Counted from the stretch's first letter, positions 7,538 through 16,528 are shown. The stretch: DNA of 37,209 nt from an uncultured Lachnospiraceae bacterium (GCA_910585205.1 CAJUCC010000054.1:1-37209); one strand, 5' to 3'. The notes: generated by a model not told the origin, from the sequence alone. Numbers and translations are program-made.

Positions 7538-8516
7538 ACAGGAATACCGGAAAACATTTGCGTTCCGCTTCTTCAGATGGCTGAACGCGGAAGAAGACCG
7601 GTATCTGGATCAAGTGGAAATGCATCCGCAGAAGCCGTATGAGGATACGGAAGAAGATGCCCGGCGGCGGCAGCGGGAAAAAAATGCCCTGTTGAATAAA
7701 TTGTATGGAAGAAAAAAGAGCAGGAGTGTCCGTTATCTGGAACTGCTCTATAAGGGCGCCTGTATCGCGTTCTGTGGTATTTTGATCTATCTGCTGCTTC
7801 TGACCGTATCGTATCTGCCGCCGATCGGCGTTGCGGACAGGCCGGTCAACAACGAGGTATCCAGACGATATATCGAAGAAGGGCTGGACGAGACGGGCGC
7901 GGTCAATATTGTCAGCGGTATGATACTGGATTATCGGGCTTTTGATACGCTCGGCGAATCGCATGTGTTGTTTGTGGCAACGGTGACGGTATTGATTTTG
8001 CTGCGGACGGATCATAAAAGGAAAGAAAAGGGCAGTGCAGGTGAGGAGATGGCGTATTCTCTGGAAGATGCGGAGATAAACGACAGAAATTACGAGCCCA
8101 AAAATGATGCGATTTTGCAGATGGCAGCATATATTCTCGTGCCGATCATTATTATTTTTGGTATTTATGTAATACTCAACGGGCATCTGGGACCCGGCGG
8201 CGGATTTTCCGGCGGGGCGATTATCGGCGCGGGCCTGATTCTGTATCTGAATGCATTCGGATTTGAGAAAACACAGAGGTTTTTTACGGAAAAAACGTAT
8301 AAGTGGGTCAGTTTTGGTTCCCTGTCCTTTTACTGCATTGCCAAAAGTTATTCATTTTATACGGGAGCGAACCATCTGGAGAACATCATACCGAAGGGAA
8401 CGCCGGGGGCGATTCTCAGCAGCGGCCTGATACTGCCGCTGAATATTGCCGTGGGGCTGGTCGTTGCCTGTACGATGTATGCCTTTTATGTGATGTTCCG
8501 AAAAGGGGGATTTTGA
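7518..8516 (+). CDS. MbhE-MnhB fusion subunit of the antiporter
   Basis: One protein of 332 residues that joins two subunits. Residues 1-75 form a charged cytoplasmic extension unusual for the family. A membrane helix (about 80-100) and the motif NIVSGMILDYRAFDTLGE (130-147, with D138, D143 and E147) identify the MbhE / MrpA C-terminal domain. After a charged linker (165-197) an MnhB/MbhF domain follows, with GPGGGFSGGA at 225-234 and four helices. The start at 7518 is preferred over an in-frame ATG at 7485, although both RBSs are weak. In archaeal Mbh the two domains are separate neighbouring genes (mbhE, mbhF); in Mrp, MbhE is part of MrpA and MrpB is separate. A fusion of these two is a distinct arrangement. 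Confidence 0.85.
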   Translation: MSRKKSEQEYRKTFAFRFFRWLNAEEDRYLDQVEMHPQKPYEDTEEDARRRQREKNALLNKLYGRKKSRSVRYLELLYKGACIAFCGILIYLLLLTVSYLPPIGVADRPVNNEVSRRYIEEGLDETGAVNIVSGMILDYRAFDTLGESHVLFVATVTVLILLRTDHKRKEKGSAGEEMAYSLEDAEINDRNYEPKNDAILQMAAYILVPIIIIFGIYVILNGHLGPGGGFSGGAIIGAGLILYLNAFGFEKTQRFFTEKTYKWVSFGSLSFYCIAKSYSFYTGANHLENIIPKGTPGAILSSGLILPLNIAVGLVVACTMYAFYVMFRKGGF

Positions 8517-8517
8517 A

Positions 8518-8889
8518 ATGGGTGGCAATTTACTGGCCAATATGCTGGAAGTGGTTTCGATGATATTGTTCGGCATCGGATTCGGAAACCTGCTTTTACA
8601 GAAAAATCTGCTGAAAAAAATTATCGGCCTGAATATCATGGATTCCGCCGTTTATCTGTTTCTTGCGGAAAAAGGATATATCGAGGGCCGGGCGGCGCCC
8701 ATTGTAACGGATGGCGTACGGAACATGGAAGCGTATATCAATCCGATTCCAAGCGGCCTGGTTTTGACGGGAATTGTCGTATCGGTGTCGGTGTCGGCGC
8801 TGATGCTCTCACTTACGATTCGTCTGTACAGGCGGTATCATACGCTGGATCTGGACCGGATCTCCATGATTATGAAGCGGGAGGAGTAA
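8518..8889 (+). CDS. Antiporter subunit C (MnhC/MrpC, NuoK-like, MbhG-like)
   Basis: A 123-residue protein with three membrane helices related to NuoK of complex I. The segments LLKKIIGLNIMDSAVYLF (about 36-53) and the proline-rich stretch ending NPIPSGLVLTGIVVS (about 78-94) correspond to the MnhC pattern, where the second motif normally reads DPLPQALVLTAIVIG. The start at 8518 overlaps the TGA of the preceding gene by one base (TGAAATG region), so coupling is likely. Glutamates typical of NuoK-type channels are present only in the loop (EKGYIEG), which could be a variation. Confidence 0.87.
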   Translation: MGGNLLANMLEVVSMILFGIGFGNLLLQKNLLKKIIGLNIMDSAVYLFLAEKGYIEGRAAPIVTDGVRNMEAYINPIPSGLVLTGIVVSVSVSALMLSLTIRLYRRYHTLDLDRISMIMKREE

Positions 8890-8892
8890 GCA

Positions 8893-10386
8893 ATGGATTT
8901 TATTCGCAATTTTCCTTTTATCTCCATTGTTTTCACGCTGTTTTCGGGCGCGGTCTGCTCGGTACTGCCGGGCCGGGCGGCGCGATGGGTCAATACGGCG
9001 GTTATCACGGTTTCCGGAGTACTGTCGGCTTTGGTGCTGCGTTATGTGTTGGTGACGGGGGAATGTTTTGTCTATATGATGGGACATTTTCCGGCTCCGT
9101 GGGGCAATGAGATCCGGGCAGGTGTGCTGGAAGCGGCGATGGCGCTTTTTTTCTGTATCATTATGCTGCTTTCCATGTGGGGCGGACGTAAGAAACTGAT
9201 GGAAGAAGTCGAGGAGAGCCGGCACAATTTATATTATATTCTGGTCAATCTGCTGCTCTGTTCGCTGCTTGCCCTAGTCTATACAAACGATTTGTTTACC
9301 GCTTATGTGTTTGTGGAGATCAATACGATCGCGGCCTGCGGTCTGATTATGGTACGGCAGATTGGCCGGACGCTGGCGGCGGCAGCGCGCTATATGATTA
9401 TGAGTCTCGTCGGTTCGGGACTTCTGCTGATTGGCCTGTGTATGTTGTATGATCTGACAGGGCATTTGCTGATGTCCAATATTCAGGAGAGTGTCAGGGG
9501 GATTCTGGCGGACGGAACCTATGCGATTCCGCTTGTGATTACGATTGCACTGATGGTGGTGGGACTTGCCATCAAGAGTGCACTGTTCCCTTTTCATGCC
9601 TGGCTGCCGGATGCCTACGGATATTCCACCATATCTTCCGCAGCAATACTGTCCAGTCTGGCTTCCAAGGGATATATTTTTCTGTTGATCAAGATTATTT
9701 ACCGGGTGATCGGTTTTGAGGTGTTCAATAACACGCATATTATCAATGTGCTGTTTGTCTTTGGCCTGCTGGCGATGATTTTCGGTTCGCTGAGTGCGAT
9801 CAAGGAGGGCGGCATCCGCAGAATGATTGCCTTTTCTTCGGTGGCGCAGGTCGGTTATATCTATATGGGCATCGGGCTGGGGACGGAGGCCGGTATGATC
9901 GCGGCTGTGTATCATATTTTTGCACATGCGGCCGGCAAGGCGCTGCTGTTTATCGCGGTCATAGGACTGACGGATGTGTCGGGATTCAGCAGACGGTTTA
10001 TCGATCAGACGGGAGCGGGATACCGGAATAAGATCGCAGGCATCGGTTTCACCGTCGGTTCGCTTTCCATGGTAGGGGTGCCGATATTTGCCGGTTTTAT
10101 CAGCAAGATTTTGTTTGCACAGGCGGCAATCCGCAATACGGGCAAACTGCTGCCGACAATGATCGTTCTGGCAGTCAGCACGATACTGAATGCCATTTAT
10201 TTTATGAAAACGGTAATCCGCATTTATACGCCCAATCCCGACAGCGGATTTACAGGCATTGCCTTGAAAAAAGAGAAGCTGTATGCCCTGGCGATCGTTT
10301 TGTTCGTCGCATTGAATATCGCACTGGGAATGTCATCACAGCCCGTTGTAAATGCCATTGAGACGGGCCTTAAAATGTTTGGTTAG
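8893..10386 (+). CDS. Proton-conducting antiporter subunit 1 (MnhD/MrpD, NuoN-like, MbhH-like)
   Basis: A 497-residue, about 14-helix membrane protein of the complex I antiporter-like family (proton_antipo_M). The conserved ion-path residues are recognisable: E142 in the TM5 motif AYVFVEINT, K228 in TM7 (GLAIKSALFPFHAWLP), H235 in the broken helix, and a further lysine (AGKALLF) in TM12. Length and position directly after mnhC match MrpD/MbhH. In Mrp and Mbh complexes such subunits move protons or sodium ions across the membrane. First of four homologous subunits in tandem. Confidence 0.9.
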   Translation: MDFIRNFPFISIVFTLFSGAVCSVLPGRAARWVNTAVITVSGVLSALVLRYVLVTGECFVYMMGHFPAPWGNEIRAGVLEAAMALFFCIIMLLSMWGGRKKLMEEVEESRHNLYYILVNLLLCSLLALVYTNDLFTAYVFVEINTIAACGLIMVRQIGRTLAAAARYMIMSLVGSGLLLIGLCMLYDLTGHLLMSNIQESVRGILADGTYAIPLVITIALMVVGLAIKSALFPFHAWLPDAYGYSTISSAAILSSLASKGYIFLLIKIIYRVIGFEVFNNTHIINVLFVFGLLAMIFGSLSAIKEGGIRRMIAFSSVAQVGYIYMGIGLGTEAGMIAAVYHIFAHAAGKALLFIAVIGLTDVSGFSRRFIDQTGAGYRNKIAGIGFTVGSLSMVGVPIFAGFISKILFAQAAIRNTGKLLPTMIVLAVSTILNAIYFMKTVIRIYTPNPDSGFTGIALKKEKLYALAIVLFVALNIALGMSSQPVVNAIETGLKMFG

Positions 10387-10403
10387 AGAGGGAGGAGAAC
10401 AGG

Positions 10404-11915
10404 ATGAAAGAATCAGCAATACTTTTACTTCCGATATTTCTTCCGATTGTGATGGGACTTGCTGTTTTGGTGCTTCCCGTTTTTCGGAACAGACGGCTTA
10501 CAGTGGGATTTACGGCGGCCGGCCTTTTTCTGACGGCAGTGTCGGTTTTTGCGGTGATTTTCGGGCAGGCGGACACCTGCACACTGTTTGCGCTGACAGA
10601 AACGCTGCCCGTTTTCTTTCATATCGACGCGGTGGGAAGGCTTTTTGCGGGGATTGGCACTGTCATATGGTGTTGCTGCGGGGTATTTGCTTTTTCCTAT
10701 ATGGAGCATGAACGGGAGGAAAAGCGGTACTACGGATTTTATCTGATCGTTTACGGTGTTTTGACGGCGCTTGATTTTACGGGTAATCTGATTACCTTCT
10801 ATATGTTTTATGAAATGATTACGCTGTTGACGATGCCGCTTGTGTTACATACCCGTACACGGGAAGCGGTGATGGCGGGGCTGAAATATCTGTTTTATTC
10901 GTTTTGCGGTGCGTATATGGTGTTATACGGAATCTATATATTGCATGGTTGTACGGATACGCTGGCTTTTACGGAAGGCGGAATTGTAAACAGTGTCACG
11001 GTACAGGGACGGGAACCGTTTCTGCTGTTTGTGGCGTTTTTAATGATTATGGGATTCGGCGTCAAAGCAGGTTTGTTTCCGTTTCACGGATGGCTGCCGG
11101 CCGCGCACCCCGTTGCCCCTGCGCCGGCCTCCGCGGTTTTATCGGGCATGATCGTCAAATGCGGCGTGCTTGGTCTGATCCGCACCGTGTATTATGTATT
11201 CGGCGCGGCGTTTATCAGGCATACGTGGGTACAGACGGCGTGGATTATTCTGGCGCTGTTTACGGTATTTATGGGTTCCATGCTGGCATGCCGGGAGAAG
11301 GTTCTCAAGAGGCGGCTGGCGTATTCCACAGTCAGTCAGGTTTCTTATATTCAGTTTGGTCTGGCGCTGCTGCATCCGGTCGGTTTTACGGGAGCGCTGC
11401 TGCATACGGTGTTTCATGCGGTTATGAAAAGCGGCCTGTTTCTCTGTGCCGGTGCGGTAATCAGAAAGACGGAAAAGACAAATACAGACGAGCTGCGGGG
11501 TATTGGCCGTGAGATGCCGGTGACGATTTGGTGTTATACATTCTTTTCCCTGTCCATGATCGGGATACCGCCGGCATGCGGTTATGTGAGTAAGCTGTAT
11601 CTGGCGACGGGGGCAATGCAGATGCAGGGCGGTGCGAGCGGGCTGTCTGCCGTGGTTTTCTGGCTCGGACCGGTTGTTTTGCTTGTCAGCGCACTGTTGA
11701 CCGCATACTATCTGCTGCCGGTGACAATACACGGCTTTTTTCCGGGAGAGGGCTTTACCGGAGGGCAGCAGGGGAATATAAAAGCCGATGCGGTGATGCT
11801 GGCGCCTCTTATCATACTGGCCGTGCTGGCGATCGGCATGGGCATGTTTCCGGCGGGACTGACGGATTATATTACATCGATTGCCTCTGTGGTTGCCAGA
11901 GCATTTGTGCGGTAG
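10404..11915 (+). CDS. Proton-conducting antiporter subunit 2 (NuoM/HyfB-like)
   Basis: A 503-residue polytopic membrane protein of the same family. Channel residues are E137 (FYMFYEMITL), K221 and H228 (FGVKAGLFPFHGWLP), and a TM12 lysine in HAVMKSGLF. The signature AHPVAPAPASAVLSG is typical of NuoM/HyfB and MnhD groups. It aligns by eye along its whole length with the next gene (for instance LKRRLAYSTVSQVSYI versus LKRRLAYSTISNLSYI), pointing to a tandem duplication. The RBS GGGAGGAG stands before 10404, 17 bases after the previous stop. There is no hydrogenase gene beside it. Confidence 0.88.
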   Translation: MKESAILLLPIFLPIVMGLAVLVLPVFRNRRLTVGFTAAGLFLTAVSVFAVIFGQADTCTLFALTETLPVFFHIDAVGRLFAGIGTVIWCCCGVFAFSYMEHEREEKRYYGFYLIVYGVLTALDFTGNLITFYMFYEMITLLTMPLVLHTRTREAVMAGLKYLFYSFCGAYMVLYGIYILHGCTDTLAFTEGGIVNSVTVQGREPFLLFVAFLMIMGFGVKAGLFPFHGWLPAAHPVAPAPASAVLSGMIVKCGVLGLIRTVYYVFGAAFIRHTWVQTAWIILALFTVFMGSMLACREKVLKRRLAYSTVSQVSYIQFGLALLHPVGFTGALLHTVFHAVMKSGLFLCAGAVIRKTEKTNTDELRGIGREMPVTIWCYTFFSLSMIGIPPACGYVSKLYLATGAMQMQGGASGLSAVVFWLGPVVLLVSALLTAYYLLPVTIHGFFPGEGFTGGQQGNIKADAVMLAPLIILAVLAIGMGMFPAGLTDYITSIASVVARAFVR

Positions 11916-11930
11916 AAAGGGGAGAGTCGA

Positions 11931-13406
11931 ATGAAACCGATTATGATGTTATTTGTTATTCTGCTCCCGGTTCTGACAGGTATGGGGACTGCGTTGCTGC
12001 CGTTTCGAAAGAGGGGACAGCGGATACTTTTTCTGGAAGGATTGGTGCTTGTCAATACACTGCTCGTGTTTGCGCTGTTGGCGAACCCGCCGTCCGCTGA
12101 ACTGGCAGTCGTAAAGTTTACGGGCGATCTGACGCTTTCGCTGCGCATTGACGGCATGAGCCGCGTCTTTGGCGGGCTGGTTGCGGCGCTCTGGCCATTG
12201 GCTACACTCTATGCCGTCGAGTATATGAAACACGAAAAAAATGAAAACAGCTTTTTTCTTTTTTATACGATGACCTATGGCGTTACGCTTGGAATTGCTT
12301 TTGCGGAAGATCTGATGACAATGTACTTCTTCTATGAATTGCTGACGCTGGTAACGGTACCGCTTGTCATGCATACGTTGACACGGGAAGCAATTCTGGC
12401 CAGCAGGAAATATCTGTATTATTCTCTGGGCGGCGCAGCGTTTGGATTTCTGGGACTGATTTTTATGATCGTGTACGGCGCTTCGCCGGATTTTGTCCCG
12501 GGCGGTTCCCTGGATTTGATAAAAATCGGCGGGCGCACGGATTTGCTGTTGTTCATTTATGTGCTGGCGTTTCTGGGATTCGGTGTCAAAGCGGCGGTTT
12601 GTCCGTTTAACTCCTGGCTGCCATCCGCCGGTGTGGCGCCGACGCCGGTTACGGCGCTTTTGCACGCAGTGGCAGTCGTGAAGGCGGGAGCTTTTGCAAT
12701 TATCCGTCTGACCTATTATTGTTTCGGGACATCGTTTTTGCGCGGGACATGGGCGCAGACGGCAGTGATGGCGATTACGGTTTTCACAATTATATACGGC
12801 TGCAGCCGCGCGTTGAAGGAAACGCATCTGAAAAGACGGCTGGCGTATTCCACGATCAGCAATCTGTCATATATTTTGTTTGGCGTGACAATTATGACGC
12901 CGCTTGGACTGACGGCAGCGCTGGCGCATATGGTCTGCCATGCGGTAATGAAAATATGCTCGTTTTTCTGTGCTGGCGCAGTCATTTATAAAACGGAAAA
13001 GACATATGTCTATGAGCTGGACGGCCTTGGCAGAAAAATGCCGTGGACATTCGGCATTTTTACCCTCTCTGCGCTGGCGCTGATGGGGGTACCCGGTCTG
13101 GCAGGCTTTATCAGTAAATGGTATCTGGCTGCCGCTGCCGTGGATTTCGGCAGTCCGCTGGCGCTGGCGGGAATCGGCGCGCTGCTAATATCGGCGCTGT
13201 TGACGGCAATTTATCTGTTGAGCATTGTTATCCGGGCGTTTTTTACGCCGCCGGATTTTGACGAAACGGCGATTGCGGACGTTCGTGATCCCAACTGGTA
13301 TATGCTGCTGCCGCTGGGACTCTTTGCACTGACGATTTTGTTTCTGGGCCTGCACAGCGCGAAACTGATGGCATTTTTGACGAAGGCTGTGGAAGGAATC
13401 TGTTAG
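11931..13406 (+). CDS. Proton-conducting antiporter subunit 3, paralog with Asn in the broken-helix motif
   Basis: A 491-residue homolog of the preceding gene. It keeps the TM5 glutamate E136 (MYFFYELLTL), the TM7 lysine K220 (FGVKAAVCPF) and a TM12 lysine (HAVMKICSF). The normally conserved histidine of the PFHxWLP motif is replaced by N227 (PFNSWLPS). The following loop reads GVAPTPVTALLHAVAVVKAG, closer to NuoL-type sequences than to the neighbour's APAPASAVLSG. This suggests that after duplication the subunit diverged, perhaps changing ion choice or acting as a structural link; the function is inferred only. Confidence 0.87.
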   Translation: MKPIMMLFVILLPVLTGMGTALLPFRKRGQRILFLEGLVLVNTLLVFALLANPPSAELAVVKFTGDLTLSLRIDGMSRVFGGLVAALWPLATLYAVEYMKHEKNENSFFLFYTMTYGVTLGIAFAEDLMTMYFFYELLTLVTVPLVMHTLTREAILASRKYLYYSLGGAAFGFLGLIFMIVYGASPDFVPGGSLDLIKIGGRTDLLLFIYVLAFLGFGVKAAVCPFNSWLPSAGVAPTPVTALLHAVAVVKAGAFAIIRLTYYCFGTSFLRGTWAQTAVMAITVFTIIYGCSRALKETHLKRRLAYSTISNLSYILFGVTIMTPLGLTAALAHMVCHAVMKICSFFCAGAVIYKTEKTYVYELDGLGRKMPWTFGIFTLSALALMGVPGLAGFISKWYLAAAAVDFGSPLALAGIGALLISALLTAIYLLSIVIRAFFTPPDFDETAIADVRDPNWYMLLPLGLFALTILFLGLHSAKLMAFLTKAVEGIC

Positions 13407-13418
13407 GAAGGTGGAAAA

Positions 13419-15581
13419 ATGAGTGAATGGCTGACATTATTGGGAATGGAAGGAAATCCGCTTCTCCTGCTCTGTGTGTTATTTCCCTTTGCGGGGGGAC
13501 TGACGGTATACGGAATCGGCAGGCGCAGTCCGCGTGCGGGAGCATATACGGCGGTGGGGATTGCATTGACGGAATTTCTGCTTTTTCTGTATCTGTTCCT
13601 GCATGCCGCTGATGCGGAAACGGTTACGTTTGGATGGCATTCTTTCTGCCAGACAGGAATGTATTTCGGACTTGACGGATTCCGGCTCGTGTATGGGCTT
13701 CTTTCCGGGTTTGCATGGCTGATGGCAACGGCGTTTTCGGTAGAATATATGGCGTATGATAAGCGGCGCAATCGGTTCGGCATGTTTTTACTTTTTACGC
13801 TTGGAGCTACGGCAGGGGTATTTTTATCGACAGAACTGTTTACCACATTTCTCTTTTTTGAAATTATGTCCTTTACTTCTTATGTGTGGGTGGTACAGGA
13901 GGAAACGCCGGCGGCGCTGCGGGCGGGCGGAACATACCTGGCGATTGCGGTAATTGGCGGTCTGGTGCTGCTTATGGGATTGTTTTTGCTTCGGGCTATG
14001 GCCGGTGCGGGAGCGGACGGACAAGTCTGGATCGAAGAACTGTTTTTGCTGGCGGCAAGCCGCTCCGACGTGCGTCTGCTCTGGCCGGTGGGCATCTGCC
14101 TGCTGTTCGGATTCGGGGCGAAGGCAGGGGGGTTTCCGCTCCATATCTGGCTGCCCGAAGCGCATCCGGCGGCGCCTGCGCCTGCTTCGGCGTTATTGTC
14201 GGGGATTCTGACCAAAGCCGGTATCTTTGGGATTTTGATCGTAAGCTGCCGGATGTTCTGGCATAACGGCGCATGGGGTGCGCTGATGGTAAGCCTCGGT
14301 GTGATTACGATGGTATGGGGCGCCGTGCTGGCGCTGCTTTCCGTCAATCTGAAGCGGACGCTTGCCTGCTCGTCTCTGTCGCAGATCGGGTTTATTCTGG
14401 TGGGCATTGGCATGGCCGGGCTGCTTGGCGACGAAAACATTCTGGCCGTACGGGGCGTGATGCTCCATATGGTCAACCATTCGCTCTTTAAGCTGGTGCT
14501 TTTTCTGGCAGCCGGTGTGGTGTATATGAATGTGCACCGGCTGGAGCTGAACCGGATCCGCGGATTCGGACGCAATAAGCCGTTTCTGCATCTGATCTTT
14601 TTATCCGGGGCGCTGGGACTCAGCGGTGTTCCGCTTTTCAGCGGGTATGTGAGTAAGACACTGCTCCATGAAAGTATTGTGGAGTACGGGGAAGGGCTGG
14701 AAAGCGGTCTGTTTCCGGTGCTCTTTTACAGCGCAGGACAGGTAACGGTGTTGGAATGGTTGTTTCTGATCAGCGGCGGTCTGACCGCGGCGTATATGAC
14801 AAAGCTTTATGTCTGCCTGTTTGTCGAAAAAAATACCGATGACGCCCTGCAGAAAACATATGACGGCATGAAAGGCCGTTATATGAGCCGACTCAGCGCG
14901 GTTGCGCTTATATGCAGCGCCCTTGCGACGGTGATACCGGGAATCGTTCCGCATCTGACGCTGGATGTCCTTGCGGATATGGGGCAGGGATTTATGGGCG
15001 TTACGGAAACCGCGGCAGCAGTTCGCTATCTGTCTGCGGAAAATCTCGCCGGCGCCGGCATCTCACTGTTGATCGGTGCGGCGCTTTACGGATTCGTTGT
15101 CCGTACATTGCTGATGCGTCCCTGCAGCGCCGGGCGGCAGTACCGTAACCGGATGCGTGAGGGCGTGGGACTGGAAAATCTGCTGTATCGCCCGATGCTG
15201 CTGAAGATTCTGCCGTTTTTCGGCGCTTTGATTTGCCGGACGGCGGACTGCCTGACGGACGGCGTGGTTGTTTTCCTGCGCCGCAGTGTGTTTCGTGACA
15301 GTCCGCTGCCATATGAACTGCCGGAAGGCACGCCTGTGACCCATCTGCTCGGTTCCGTGATGGATCATATACAATACGGGGTCCGGCGTCTTCGGGCCGT
15401 CGGAAAAGAGAAAAAACCTGTTTACCGGAAGCGGTGGGAGCATAAACTGGCTGCTTTACACAGTGCAGTCAGTGAATACAATACCATGATTTCCCGCAGT
15501 ATGTCGTTTGGACTGCTTTTGTTCTGTATCGGATTTTTAATGACCGTATTGTATCTGTTGTCCTGTTTTGATCTGGTCTGA
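13419..15581 (+). CDS. Proton-conducting antiporter subunit 4 with long C-terminal extension (HyfB/NuoL-like)
   Basis: A 720-residue membrane protein, last gene of the operon. Channel residues are E148 (FLFFEIMSF), K235 and H242 (FGAKAGGFPLHIWLPEAHP), and a TM12 lysine (NHSLFKLVLF). The core ends near residue 500. The remaining 220 residues hold further helices (about 545-567 and 692-717) flanking a soluble part, similar in layout to the C-terminal extension of HyfB/HycC or NuoL, where a lateral helix couples several channels. No DUF4040 or MbhE domain is attached, so it is not a standard MrpA. RBS GGAAGGTGG precedes 13419, and a strong bidirectional terminator follows. Confidence 0.87.
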   Translation: MSEWLTLLGMEGNPLLLLCVLFPFAGGLTVYGIGRRSPRAGAYTAVGIALTEFLLFLYLFLHAADAETVTFGWHSFCQTGMYFGLDGFRLVYGLLSGFAWLMATAFSVEYMAYDKRRNRFGMFLLFTLGATAGVFLSTELFTTFLFFEIMSFTSYVWVVQEETPAALRAGGTYLAIAVIGGLVLLMGLFLLRAMAGAGADGQVWIEELFLLAASRSDVRLLWPVGICLLFGFGAKAGGFPLHIWLPEAHPAAPAPASALLSGILTKAGIFGILIVSCRMFWHNGAWGALMVSLGVITMVWGAVLALLSVNLKRTLACSSLSQIGFILVGIGMAGLLGDENILAVRGVMLHMVNHSLFKLVLFLAAGVVYMNVHRLELNRIRGFGRNKPFLHLIFLSGALGLSGVPLFSGYVSKTLLHESIVEYGEGLESGLFPVLFYSAGQVTVLEWLFLISGGLTAAYMTKLYVCLFVEKNTDDALQKTYDGMKGRYMSRLSAVALICSALATVIPGIVPHLTLDVLADMGQGFMGVTETAAAVRYLSAENLAGAGISLLIGAALYGFVVRTLLMRPCSAGRQYRNRMREGVGLENLLYRPMLLKILPFFGALICRTADCLTDGVVVFLRRSVFRDSPLPYELPEGTPVTHLLGSVMDHIQYGVRRLRAVGKEKKPVYRKRWEHKLAALHSAVSEYNTMISRSMSFGLLLFCIGFLMTVLYLLSCFDLV

Positions 15582-15587
15582 TGCGAT

Positions 15588-15632
15588 AAAAAAGGACAGA
15601 TAACAGCTTTTGTATGTTATCTGTCCTTTATG
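15588..15632. terminator. Bidirectional terminator at the end of the antiporter operon
   Basis: AAAGGACAGATAACA (15591-15605) pairs perfectly over 15 bases with TGTTATCTGTCCTTT (15615-15629). A/T runs on both sides let it serve both the antiporter operon and the convergent sensor gene. Confidence 0.9.
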
Positions 15633-15651
15633 TATAATCGTTGCGGTGTTT

Positions 15652-16443
15652 TTACAGACTGCCTTCCTCAAAAAGTGCGGAAAGTTTGGATGTGGATTTG
15701 GTAATCTCTGCCACGCTTTTTTCAATATCGTTATAGATAACGGCAGACTGGGAAGAAAGATCCTGCATGCTCTTGGCAACAACTGCAAAGCCCACGCCGG
15801 CTTCCCCGCTTCTGGCTGCCTCGATACTTGCATTGAGAGAGAGAATCTTCTGGCGGTTTGCAATCGTCTTTAAGTGGCTGGTGTTATCGTTAATGGCCTG
15901 AATCAATTCCGTGGAATGATTGATTTCTTCCTGCAGCGTATTCAGACGGCCCGCATTGGAATGTTTGAAATATTCCAGATTGACAAGCTGATTAACAACG
16001 ATACTGAGCAGTTCGGCCGACGAACGAATCATCGATTCGCTTCTGACCGGTACTTTGCGCAGTGCCTGTACATACTGATCCGGATCAATGCCGAGTTCCT
16101 GAGCCGTTTTGCGGAATTTTTCTTCGTCCGGGGGAGTCGGAAGCACTTGTCCGCCGATAACGGAACCGACCTTTTCGCCGTTTACCGTAATGTCAATCGA
16201 AAAGTCCATCAGTCCGGCATGGCAGAAGTAAGTTCCGTCCCCTTCGTTATCGCATTTCACGCAGCGTCTGTTACCCTCCATAGAGCCGCGTGTATATTTC
16301 ATACAAAAATCGGTAAAGTTACTGCCTTCTGTGAGATATTCTCCGTTCATGCCGACAGCGATTGCAGCCAGACCGGTAGAATCAGAGAATTTGTCCTGTA
16401 TTTTCTGTAATTTCGATAAGTCCATGAAATCCTTTAATTCCAT
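15652..16443 (-). CDS. Soluble PocR-domain sensor with MCP-like signalling tip
   Basis: A 263-residue cytoplasmic protein with no membrane segment. Residues about 5-155 match the PocR ligand-sensing domain, including a Cys-rich segment with C47, C61, C64, C74 and H75 that may bind a metal or Fe-S group. The region 170-255 is a coiled coil whose tip (about 199-232, KILSLNASIEAARSGEAG then GFAVVAKSMQDLSSQS) is the methyl-accepting chemotaxis hairpin that contacts CheA/CheW. The coil is only about 85 residues, far shorter than in normal receptors. AGGAGG precedes the ATG. It could be a soluble chemoreceptor that reports an intracellular metabolite to the chemotaxis array, which fits the flagellin gene in the window. 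Confidence 0.85.
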   Translation of the reverse strand: MELKDFMDLSKLQKIQDKFSDSTGLAAIAVGMNGEYLTEGSNFTDFCMKYTRGSMEGNRRCVKCDNEGDGTYFCHAGLMDFSIDITVNGEKVGSVIGGQVLPTPPDEEKFRKTAQELGIDPDQYVQALRKVPVRSESMIRSSAELLSIVVNQLVNLEYFKHSNAGRLNTLQEEINHSTELIQAINDNTSHLKTIANRQKILSLNASIEAARSGEAGVGFAVVAKSMQDLSSQSAVIYNDIEKSVAEITKSTSKLSALFEEGSL

Positions 16444-16484
16444 AAAAACACCCTCCTAATTTTTTACCCCAAGCATATAAAAAC

Positions 16485-16513
16485 ATTATACTATAAAGAA
16501 AAAAATCTTACAA
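16485..16513 (-). promoter_or_regulatory. Promoter of the PocR/MCP sensor gene
   Basis: On the minus strand TTGTAA (complement of 16508-16513), a 17-base spacer and a perfect TATAAT (complement of 16485-16490), about 40 bases before the ATG. Confidence 0.75.
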
Positions 16514-16528
16514 TAAAATTCTCTTTAT

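Noticed and set aside
6166..15581. Hydrogenase or complex I redox subunits expected beside the Mbh-like genes.
   Set aside because: No cysteine-rich Fe-S or NiFe motifs (CxxC pairs) were found in the operon or its flanks, and the operon is closed by a terminator.
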